Source: Gammaproteobacteria bacterium
GTDB taxonomy: Bacteria > Pseudomonadota > Gammaproteobacteria > Francisellales > CACEW01
Direction: 5' to 3'
Length of the DNA: 7,023 bases
Assembly (NCBI GenBank): GCA_028282045.1
Contig: JANQIS010000224.1
Span: 1 to 7,023, forward strand
Part shown: piece after piece, positions 1 through 5,515 of the stretch
Numbering within the stretch: the first letter of the stretch is position 1
Layout: each line of letters starts with the position of its first letter
Translations under genes and position numbers: made by a program
Notes under the pieces: generated by a model
Told to the model about the DNA's origin: nothing
The model's database searches: none
Seen by the model: the letters and a program-made list of their open reading frames with translations, nothing else

Positions 1-495
1 GATATCAGAACGGTATTTGTCTAGCTTTAATGATTTATTACCACGACCTTTAGGACGACCCAATGGTAAACCTGCTGCACGACGACGCGCTAGAGCATCA
101 GTAGTGCGACGTGAAATAAAATCGCTCTCGATATTCTGCACCAGATCAAGCATGTCAGCTAAGCGATTGCGCTCTTGAGCAACAAAGTGCTGCCCATATT
201 TTACAAAGTAAATATGGATATGAGCATCAGCCGCAGCCGTCAAAATCTCAAGCATTTGGCATGTCGAGCGCGCAACATCAGCCGCTTCATAAACGATAAT
301 AGAGTCACCTGCTGTTGCTTTGCCATTAATCAATTTACCGATACAACGCTTATCCCAATCCAACTTAGTACTTTGGGTATCCTGAAACTCTTGGTCGATT
401 ACCAAATTTTGACTTTTCACATATTGTTCGATTGCATCCTGCAAATTCATTTCCTCATCCGTTATATGCTCACCTGTGAGAACATAGACTGCCAT
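1..495 (-). CDS. Serine-recombinase (resolvase/invertase)-like protein, C-terminus beyond window, apparently lacking the catalytic serine
   Basis: The reading frame is open from an ATG at 495 to the left edge (165 codons, no stop), with an AAGGGG ribosome binding site about 7 nt upstream. The fold signature is that of small serine recombinases of the Mpi/resolvase type. It shows a GKLI segment (53-56) after an Arg (R50), an IIVYEAADVARS segment (66-77), and the long-helix signature ending in SRRTTDALARRRAAG, LGRPKGRGNK (128-154). This precedes the usual C-terminal helix-turn-helix, which should lie just outside the window, since family members are about 190 residues. The N-terminus reads VYVLTGEH where active enzymes have Y-x-R-x-S, and the SRLGR motif reads ADVAR. 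By this alignment the nucleophilic Ser, the preceding Arg and one of the two later Arg are gone, while R50 and R76 remain. It may therefore be a DNA-binding protein that no longer recombines. The gene is transcribed away from rpoS. Confidence 0.8.
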   Translation of the reverse strand, partial: MAVYVLTGEHITDEEMNLQDAIEQYVKSQNLVIDQEFQDTQSTKLDWDKRCIGKLINGKATAGDSIIVYEAADVARSTCQMLEILTAAADAHIHIYFVKYGQHFVAQERNRLADMLDLVQNIESDFISRRTTDALARRRAAGLPLGRPKGRGNKSLKLDKYRSDI

Positions 496-502
496 AAATT
501 TA

Positions 503-506
503 CCCC
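503..506 (-). promoter_or_regulatory. Ribosome binding site of the recombinase-like gene
   Basis: On the minus strand GGGG (within AAGGGG) lies 7 nt before the ATG at 495. It fixes this start for a gene whose N-terminus lacks the family's catalytic motif, which argues that the missing serine is not an artefact of a wrongly chosen start. Confidence 0.6.
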
Positions 507-507
507 T

Positions 508-588
508 TATTTTTTCTTGTAAAAATCGGATACAAATATCACAATAAGGACATTTTACACATTTCATATAAATACGCAAGAAAAAATA
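508..588. repeat. 12-bp inverted repeat flanking the recombinase promoter region
   Basis: The left arm TATTTTTTCTTG (508-519) and the right arm CAAGAAAAAATA (577-588) are exact reverse complements separated by 57 bp. The arms contain a run of six T/A and are therefore of low complexity, which weakens the case. Their placement around the candidate promoter, next to an invertase-family gene, would suit either an operator for autoregulation or a remnant invertible segment. This role is inference. Confidence 0.4.
552..579 (-). promoter_or_regulatory. Candidate sigma-70 promoter for the recombinase-like gene
   Basis: Reading the minus strand, TTGCGT (574-579) is followed after 16 bp by TAAAAT (552-557), which matches five of six bases of the -10 consensus. 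Transcription would start near 545 and give a leader of about 50 nt. The -35 box is weak and the region is AT-rich, so chance matches are likely. The -35 half overlaps the right arm of an inverted repeat. Confidence 0.35.
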
Positions 589-860
589 GGGTTTTTAATG
601 AATTTTTTGCTGGTTAATCACTGCCTTATCTATTGAAAGATAAAACTGATCTTCTTAATGTTTTTTTATTTAAATGCTAGCTCTGTTTTGCAAACTAAAC
701 ATCATAACAATAAAACACAAAAAGGCATTTTCAACCTAACAGTGTAAATAACCTGTTGATAATCCAACGTTTTTATTAAACAATGATTTAAAGGTACGCA
801 ATAATAGCATAACAAGTACCGCAACCATTGTGTTTGTGAAATGAGTGAGAGGGCCGTGTT

Positions 861-1871
861 ATGCATACCATTTCCGAAGCTGCTGAATTAGAACTCATCG
901 ATGCTGAAGATGAGTTTGACCCTGAAGCATTATCCAGTGAATTACATACCGAAGAAACTGCACCAGCCGCCAATAGTCAGGCTATAAACGCTTATTCTGA
1001 CTACACCAGTGAAGAGTTAGATATTACTAATCTCTATCTCAATAGCTTATCCCGACCGCTACTCAGTGCAGAAGAAGAAATTGAGCTTGCTACTAAAATC
1101 CAACAAGGTGATCGAAAAGCTTATGACGTTATGATCGAATCTAATTTGCGCCTAGTGGTCAAAATGGCAAAACGTTATATGAACAAAGGTATGGCTTTTC
1201 TGGACCTGATAGCAGAAGGCAACATTGGTTTGATGCGTGCCGTTGATAAATTCAATCCTGAACTGGGATTTCGGTTTTCGACTTACGCAACGTGGTGGAT
1301 CAAGCAAAGTATTGAACGTGCCCTGTTAAATCAAACACGCACTATCCGTGTGCCTATCCACGTATTAAAAGAGCTGAACAGTCACCTGCGCTCTATGGCT
1401 GAATTGAGAAGACAGCTCAAAAGAGAACCCTCCCTGGAAGAGTTAGCTAAATTCTTAGATAAGCCCGTTGAAGAGGTACGCCGCGTGCTCACAGCAACTA
1501 AGAATGTCGATTCTATTGATGAAATCTATGATGATTCCAGCCGCCCCATCATTGAGACTATCGCGGCTGAAGGCACGCAATCGCCAGAAGATAACTTGAT
1601 CCAAAATAATCTCGGTGGCCACATCGATAAATGGCTCGATATGTTAAGTGAAAACCAGCGCACCGTAATTTCTATGCGCTTTGGTTTACATGGTTATGAC
1701 GCTTGCACATTAGAGAGCATTGGACAGCAAATTGGCTTAACACGTGAGCGTGTCAGACAAATTCAAATCGAGGCCATCAAAAAATTAGCGAAAATAGCCA
1801 AATCACATAACATTACTAGTGATCTGCTTTTTGACCGCAAAATGTTGGTTGAGGAAGACTATATTGACTAA
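861..1871 (+). CDS. rpoS: RNA polymerase sigma factor RpoS (sigma-38)
   Basis: This 336-residue protein is a group 2 sigma-70 factor that directs RNA polymerase to stationary-phase and stress promoters. After an acidic, poorly conserved N-terminus (1-50), region 1.2 begins near TNLYLNSL (56-63). Region 2 runs through ESNLRLVVKMAKRY (93-106), DLIAEGNIGLMRAVDKF (115-131) and the -10 recognising RFSTYATWWIKQSIERAL (138-155). Region 3 follows NQTRTIRVPIHVLKELN. Region 4.2 carries the -35 helix-turn-helix (TLESIGQQIGLTRERVRQIQ, 283-302). The length, RpoS-like spacing and KEL at 170-172 (matching the E. coli RssB-contact lysine region) favour RpoS over RpoD or RpoH. The ATG at 861 follows GAGAGGG. 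The C-terminus has about 12 residues (RKMLVEEDYID) beyond the end of E. coli RpoS. The upstream neighbour is a divergent recombinase-like gene, not nlpD. Confidence 0.95.
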   Translation: MHTISEAAELELIDAEDEFDPEALSSELHTEETAPAANSQAINAYSDYTSEELDITNLYLNSLSRPLLSAEEEIELATKIQQGDRKAYDVMIESNLRLVVKMAKRYMNKGMAFLDLIAEGNIGLMRAVDKFNPELGFRFSTYATWWIKQSIERALLNQTRTIRVPIHVLKELNSHLRSMAELRRQLKREPSLEELAKFLDKPVEEVRRVLTATKNVDSIDEIYDDSSRPIIETIAAEGTQSPEDNLIQNNLGGHIDKWLDMLSENQRTVISMRFGLHGYDACTLESIGQQIGLTRERVRQIQIEAIKKLAKIAKSHNITSDLLFDRKMLVEEDYID

Positions 1872-1881
1872 CCTGTCGATC

Positions 1882-1913
1882 GGCCTATGATGATACTATT
1901 ATCATCATAGGCC
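1882..1913 (+). terminator. Perfect 14-bp-stem hairpin between rpoS and the hydrolase gene (terminator or translational block)
   Basis: GGCCTATGATGATA (1882-1895), a 4-nt loop CTAT and TATCATCATAGGCC (1900-1913) form a perfect stem starting 10 nt after the rpoS stop. The tail TTACATTCT is only moderately T-rich, so termination may be partial. The stem ends 9 nt before the GTG start of the next gene, and the only SD-like AGG lies within its 3' arm. Confidence 0.7.
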
Positions 1914-1922
1914 TTACATTCT

Positions 1923-2879
1923 GTGATTTTTAAGCCAGGTGCTTTAATAAAAAATCCGAAACTGCAAACTATTTTGGGCGCCCGATTTCTCACCCCCAAA
2001 AGGATTCCAGCTCCAGTCAATTTCGTATCATTATCTGATGGGGATCATTTGGTTTACTTAGAGAACCGACCGGTTGGTGCCAATGCAACCACACCGGTCT
2101 TAGTTCTCTGCCACGGCTTGCTCGGTAGCGACCACGCACCCTATATGACACGCACCACCTACCATGCCCTACGACAAGGCTACAGCGTAGTTCGCCTGAA
2201 TTTTAGGCGCTGTGGTTCGATAAACTCATTGGCCAAAGGCTTATGCCATAGTGGCCGCAGTGAAGATGTAATCGCCTTATTACAACATTTGACACAACGC
2301 TACCCCAATGCACATCTTAAGTTGGTCGGTTTTTCTCAAGGTGGCAACATTGCGCTTAAAGCTGCAGGTGAGCTACAAGACACCTTGCCACAGTTATCCC
2401 AGGTAATCGCCATATGCCCACCTATCGATATCGCCCAGTCAGCGCATCGCATTAATCTACCGAACAACCATCTATTCCAACAACATTTTATTAAGGCACT
2501 CAAAACATTTGTACAGCAACGTCACCGGCAGTTCCCTGAGCTGGGCCCCATCCCTGACATTCGCACTCATGATAGTTTTTGGCAGTTCGATGACTACTAC
2601 ACTGCACCACATTCAGGCTTTAAGGACGTACACGATTACTATCAGCAAGCTAGTAGCCATGCCTATTTGGACAGCATCCGCTGTCAAACAGAAATCTTGT
2701 TTAGTGAAGATGACCCTATCGTAGATAGCAGTTGCCTTGAGAACATGGCATTGCCATATAATGTTCATACAACAAAAACCCGTTATGGTGGTCATATGGG
2801 TTATTTCCAGCTTAAACACGCACTAGCCAACAGAAGGTGGCTGGATCTTTTTATTATGGAAAAGTTACAGCTAACCTAA
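1923..2879 (+). CDS. YheT-family alpha/beta hydrolase
   Basis: This 318-residue protein belongs to the YheT/ABHD1-3 group of alpha/beta hydrolases. These are predicted esterases or lipases acting on acyl or ester substrates, and the bacterial substrate is poorly known. The family N-terminal signature FKPGALIKNPKLQT (3-16) is present. It is followed by the oxyanion-hole strand LCHGLLGS (62-69), RLNFRRCG (91-98), the nucleophile elbow GFSQGGN with Ser138, the acid loop EDDPIVD (Asp264 likely) and GGHMGY with His291, so the triad looks complete. No signal peptide or membrane segment is evident. The start must be GTG at 1923, because an in-frame stop lies 15 nt upstream and the family signature begins immediately. 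No good Shine-Dalgarno is visible and a strong hairpin abuts the start. It is co-directional with rpoS and may be expressed by read-through. Confidence 0.88.
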   Translation: MIFKPGALIKNPKLQTILGARFLTPKRIPAPVNFVSLSDGDHLVYLENRPVGANATTPVLVLCHGLLGSDHAPYMTRTTYHALRQGYSVVRLNFRRCGSINSLAKGLCHSGRSEDVIALLQHLTQRYPNAHLKLVGFSQGGNIALKAAGELQDTLPQLSQVIAICPPIDIAQSAHRINLPNNHLFQQHFIKALKTFVQQRHRQFPELGPIPDIRTHDSFWQFDDYYTAPHSGFKDVHDYYQQASSHAYLDSIRCQTEILFSEDDPIVDSSCLENMALPYNVHTTKTRYGGHMGYFQLKHALANRRWLDLFIMEKLQLT

Positions 2880-2889
2880 GTGTGTTTTT

Positions 2890-3399
2890 TTAAGGGTGCC
2901 CGGGAGCATAGCTTGGCAATGGCTGCCCACTAGCAGAGCGCCCTGGCGGTACAGTTGAGGGCTGTGAATTATTCTGACGCGCTGCTGGTGTGACCCACTG
3001 TGAAGCCATAGCTCCCTGGCTCACAGCCTCACGCGCCTGATCACGTTGCTGCTGAAGCTTAATTTGTTGCTGTGTCATGGGTGCAACCGCTTTACCTGCT
3101 AAATACACATTACGGTAGGTTAATTTGTTGTTACGCAGCAAGCTGATCTGATAAGCACATACCGGCTGACTGCCATTAAGGTAGGAAGCCTGGGGTAAGA
3201 ACTTCACCGCCTGCTCGGAGCGATCGCGGCGTATATTGCTGGAAAACAACCTATCTCCAACCCGCGCCTGCCAATAATAAGATTGAGAAATTCCTACAAA
3301 TACTTTTTGCAATTGATTGGCCTTTGGGCAACGAACCACTTCAGCCATCACTACGGTTGATAACAAACAACAGACTATGGGCGTAATACCTCGTAACAT
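2890..3399 (-). CDS. Small secreted/periplasmic protein of unknown function, coupled to pgsA
   Basis: I do not recognise this 169-residue protein with certainty. Residues 1-19 form a signal peptide (MLRG, hydrophobic core, VMA before Glu20) suited to signal peptidase I; there is no lipobox. The mature part has two cysteines (C24 in a VRCP motif and C81 in a VCAY motif) that could form a disulfide. A Gln-rich, probably helical stretch follows (109-129), then a Pro/Ser/Asn-rich flexible tail (137-169). The spaced pattern CP-x(n)-W-x(n)-F-x(n)-C-x-Y resembles small periplasmic DUF3757-like proteins common in Legionellales. The Coxiella T4SS-associated protein EirA is one possible relative, but this is a weak visual resemblance. 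The gene starts 9 nt after the pgsA stop, and its AAGGAG ribosome binding site overlaps that stop. It ends 10 bp from the convergent hydrolase gene. Confidence 0.75.
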   Translation of the reverse strand: MLRGITPIVCCLLSTVVMAEVVRCPKANQLQKVFVGISQSYYWQARVGDRLFSSNIRRDRSEQAVKFLPQASYLNGSQPVCAYQISLLRNNKLTYRNVYLAGKAVAPMTQQQIKLQQQRDQAREAVSQGAMASQWVTPAARQNNSQPSTVPPGRSASGQPLPSYAPGHP

Positions 3400-3404
3400 A
3401 AAGA

Positions 3405-3410
3405 CTCCTT
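3405..3410 (-). promoter_or_regulatory. Ribosome binding site overlapping the pgsA stop codon
   Basis: On the minus strand the pgsA stop and the next site read TAAGGAG, so AAGGAG shares bases with the stop codon and lies 5 nt before the ATG at 3399. This arrangement favours translational coupling of the small secreted protein to PgsA. Confidence 0.75.
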
Positions 3411-3954
3411 ACTGGAAAGCATGTCTGGCAGCATACAAGTATAAACACATTGACCACAGTGTCATCAATACGGCAATGAACAAACAAATAAAGCCGATAA
3501 ATGTCATGACTGTGAATCCAACCGGCTGTGACAACAAGATCAACAATGCCACCATCTGCATCGTGGTTTTCACTTTGCCGATAAATGAGACTTTCACCGC
3601 AGCACGCTGACCAATCTCGGCCATCCATTCACGCAATGCCGAGACAGTAATCTCACGAACAACAATCACTATAGTAGCAATTGTCATCCACCATTGAGGA
3701 TACTCAGAAAGCAATAACAGCAAGGCAGCCACAACCATTAATTTATCGACGACTGGATCTAAAAATGCGCCTAACGGTGAGCTTTGATTTAGCTGACGCG
3801 CCAGATAGCCATCAAACCAATCGGTTATTGCCGCTAAAAGAAAAATCCCAGCACTGACCCAGCGAAAGTTTGGCCAGGGTAAATAAAAACAAATGATAAA
3901 CACCGGAATTAATAGTAGCCTTAAAAAGGTCAGGATATTAGGAATAGTCCACAT
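3409..3954 (-). CDS. pgsA: CDP-diacylglycerol--glycerol-3-phosphate 3-phosphatidyltransferase
   Basis: PgsA makes phosphatidylglycerophosphate and CMP from CDP-diacylglycerol and glycerol-3-phosphate, the committed step to phosphatidylglycerol and cardiolipin, in the inner membrane. The CDP-alcohol phosphatidyltransferase signature is complete: D45, D48-G49, A52-R53, G62, D66 and D70, within DWFDGYLARQLNQSS and GAFLDPVVDK. REITVSALREWMAE (100-113) and GKVKTTMQM (126-134) match the E. coli enzyme closely. Several hydrophobic segments span the chain. I place the start at the ATG at 3954 (181 residues; E. coli has 182), because MWTIPNILTFLR aligns with the E. coli N-terminus. A longer frame from TTG at 4020 adds 22 residues without family support. 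No clear Shine-Dalgarno precedes the ATG. An 86-bp gap separates it from tenA, so it may have its own promoter. The usual neighbour uvrC is absent. Confidence 0.95.
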   Translation of the reverse strand: MWTIPNILTFLRLLLIPVFIICFYLPWPNFRWVSAGIFLLAAITDWFDGYLARQLNQSSPLGAFLDPVVDKLMVVAALLLLLSEYPQWWMTIATIVIVVREITVSALREWMAEIGQRAAVKVSFIGKVKTTMQMVALLILLSQPVGFTVMTFIGFICLFIAVLMTLWSMCLYLYAARHAFQ

Positions 3955-3982
3955 AGGCGTGTTGCTTGAGTATCGTTTTATT

Positions 3983-3991
3983 ATGATAGCA
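3983..3991 (-). promoter_or_regulatory. Candidate extended -10 promoter for pgsA
   Basis: In the tenA-pgsA gap the minus strand reads TGCTATCAT, a TGn extension followed by a hexamer matching five of six -10 bases. No good -35 is seen at the right distance, which is tolerated by extended -10 promoters. Transcription would begin near 3976 and leave a leader of about 20 nt. Confidence 0.3.
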
Positions 3992-4040
3992 GCCCACCGC
4001 CATAGACGCGATGTGCACAAGCTATATAGTCGACTTTAAA

Positions 4041-4697
4041 TTAAAAACCATCAAAGTGCTGAACAGTGTAGGCATCTTGCCAAAACTGCCACTCCAGGCA
4101 TGTGCTAGTATAAAATGCCTGTAACATCGCCTGATGAACCACCGTACTTGCCTGATCTGCCAAACAGTCAAACACTGCAATGATCTGTTGTGTTACTGTA
4201 GCGAACTCATCACTGGCATAAGTGTCAATCCACTGCCGGTAAGGGTTATCATCGCCAGCATATTGAATTATGTACTGCCCTACTTCCTGGTATATCCAAC
4301 AACAAGGTAAGATTGCAGCTACCGACACAGCTACTGGCTCGAGCGTGCAAGTGCTCAGCAGGTATTGCGTATAAGCCAGGGTTGCCAAGCTGCGTCGGCC
4401 GGTTTGTTGATAATCAGGTTGAGACTTAAAGTGTTGATGTACTGTGTCTTGTTCAACAGCAACAGTGGCTTGGGCAAATTGCAAAAACAATTCGGAAAAT
4501 GGCGTTGCAATACGACTGGCAATCAGTGCATGAGCACGCGCATAATCCTGTAGGTAGTAACCGTCTTGTTCAATGTAATAATAAAATATCGTTCTGGACA
4601 AACTGCCCTCTTGCAATGCTTGATTAAAAGGGTGTTGGCGGATTTTGGTACGCAATGGTTGCACTTGCTGCCAGGCTTGCTGGGATAGTTTAGTCAT
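4041..4697 (-). CDS. tenA: TenA-family thiaminase II / aminopyrimidine aminohydrolase
   Basis: TenA hydrolyses aminopyrimidine breakdown products of thiamin (and thiamin itself, poorly) to regenerate HMP for salvage in the cytoplasm. The 218-residue protein aligns with Bacillus subtilis TenA from the N-terminus. It has HPF (22-24), YIEQDGYYLQDYARA (41-55) with D45 matching catalytic Asp44, and Y109 near the expected active-site tyrosine. LPCCWIYQEVG (130-140) has C132 matching catalytic Cys135, WIDTY (156-160) matches the conserved Tyr163 region, and LEWQFW has E202 matching Glu205. Cysteine at the active site marks the TenA_C type. The ATG at 4697 overlaps the thiD stop by one base (TAATG). 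A strong AAGGAG site lies within the last thiD codons, which indicates translational coupling. It is the last thi gene of the operon. Confidence 0.93.
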   Translation of the reverse strand: MTKLSQQAWQQVQPLRTKIRQHPFNQALQEGSLSRTIFYYYIEQDGYYLQDYARAHALIASRIATPFSELFLQFAQATVAVEQDTVHQHFKSQPDYQQTGRRSLATLAYTQYLLSTCTLEPVAVSVAAILPCCWIYQEVGQYIIQYAGDDNPYRQWIDTYASDEFATVTQQIIAVFDCLADQASTVVHQAMLQAFYTSTCLEWQFWQDAYTVQHFDGF

Positions 4698-5515
4698 TAT
4701 TGCTCCTTAAAAATATTCAATGGCGGAATTACTGCATACCCGTGGCGCACTGACCCATGGCCTTGACCGTAATGATCGTGCTGCGCTGCTAATAAGGCTT
4801 GCCACAGATACTGCTTAGCAATGTGACAGGCTTTGGGCAAGGTATAGCCTTGCGCCAGCATGGCGGCTAATGCAGCCGATAAAGTACATCCAGTGCCGTG
4901 GTTATTACGGGTCTCAATGCGCTTAGCACGTAAGATTATCGGGGCTGCATCGTGTTGTAACAGTACATCAGAGCAAACGGCATCATGAAAATGCCCTCCT
5001 TTGATCAGCACCGCTTGTGCACCTTTAGCCAGCAAGGCCCGGCCCAAAACGGCCAAATCCTGTGTTGATTGCTGTGCCAGAGCCTGGGCCTCAGGCAGGT
5101 TAGGCGTTATCACAGTGGCTTGGGGCAACAGTTGAGTTTGCAGTGCAGCTATTGCTTCGGGTTGTAATAAATGGTCGCCGCTTTTAGCGACTAATACGGG
5201 GTCTAACACAATCGGAATCTCAGGGTTTAATGTCTGCAAAAACGCTGCCACCACTTCAATCACAGCAATATTTTGTACCATGCCGATTTTGATTGCATCG
5301 GGGCGAATATCTTCACAAACGGTCTTAAGTTGTTCGCTAACCGCCGCGACAGGGATACTATAACAAACTTGAACACCACAAGTATTTTGCACTGGCAGTG
5401 AGGTGAGTACCGAAGTACCATAACACCCCAGCGCCATAAAGGTTTTCAGATCGGCTTGTAATCCTGCACCACCAGAACCATCAAAGCCGGCAATTGTTAA
5501 ACACACCGGCATCAT
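4697..5515 (-). CDS. thiD: Hydroxymethylpyrimidine/phosphomethylpyrimidine kinase
   Basis: ThiD phosphorylates HMP to HMP-P and then HMP-PP, the pyrimidine half of thiamin. The 272-residue protein is a ribokinase-fold enzyme. It has LTIAGFDGSGGAGLQADLKT (6-25) at the substrate site, QNTCGVQ (43-49), KIGM (76-79), VLDPVLVAKSGD (103-114), ITPNLPEA (136-143), IKGGH (171-175) and HGTGCTLSAALAA (206-218), which carries the anion-hole and catalytic Cys210. The first motif reads GFDGSGG where E. coli has GTDPSGG, a minor variation. There is no ThiE fusion. The start ATG at 5515 overlaps the thiM stop by 4 nt (ATGA). A second ATG follows directly, so either Met may initiate, and no strong ribosome binding site is seen, which suits coupling to thiM. 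Its stop overlaps the tenA start. Confidence 0.96.
   Translation of the reverse strand: MMPVCLTIAGFDGSGGAGLQADLKTFMALGCYGTSVLTSLPVQNTCGVQVCYSIPVAAVSEQLKTVCEDIRPDAIKIGMVQNIAVIEVVAAFLQTLNPEIPIVLDPVLVAKSGDHLLQPEAIAALQTQLLPQATVITPNLPEAQALAQQSTQDLAVLGRALLAKGAQAVLIKGGHFHDAVCSDVLLQHDAAPIILRAKRIETRNNHGTGCTLSAALAAMLAQGYTLPKACHIAKQYLWQALLAAQHDHYGQGHGSVRHGYAVIPPLNIFKEQ
4703..4708 (-). promoter_or_regulatory. Ribosome binding site of tenA inside the thiD coding end
   Basis: AAGGAG on the minus strand encodes the Lys-Glu near the end of ThiD and lies 5 nt before the tenA ATG. It supports the start at 4697 and the overlap with thiD. Confidence 0.75.

Larger units (their letters stand above)
496..860. other. 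AT-rich divergent intergenic region upstream of rpoS
   Basis: This 365-bp stretch separates two divergent genes and holds no convincing gene. Its left part carries the recombinase promoter candidate and the inverted repeat listed separately. For rpoS, TAAACA (777-782) and AATAAT (800-805) with a 17-bp spacer form a weak sigma-70-like candidate giving a leader of roughly 50 nt. A second weak pair is TTGAAA (633-638) with TAATGT (656-661). A purine-rich GAGAGGG (847-853) sits 7 nt before the rpoS ATG and is its likely ribosome binding site. I see no nlpD remnant. Confidence 0.5.

Noticed and set aside
175..522. Plus-strand open frame of 115 codons at the left end
   Set aside because: It lies antisense to the recombinase-like gene, has no recognisable family pattern and no good ribosome binding site; the minus strand explains the region.
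1..600. Mobile element or genomic island carrying the recombinase
   Set aside because: No transposase, terminal repeats, target duplication or attachment site is visible, and the protein lacks catalytic residues. The left side is outside the window.
626..643. Small hairpin TTATCT/AGATAA with a later T-run, as a terminator or sRNA
   Set aside because: The stem is only six AT-rich base pairs, and the T-run (660-667) is separated from it; chance is likely in such AT-rich sequence.
2880..2891. T-run between the convergent genes as a terminator of the hydrolase gene
   Set aside because: Seven T's are present, but only a 4-bp GTTA/TAAC stem precedes them, so I cannot support an intrinsic terminator.
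3955..4020. Longer pgsA from a TTG at 4020
   Set aside because: The extra 22 residues do not match PgsA, while the ATG at 3954 gives a 181-residue protein aligned with the E. coli N-terminus.
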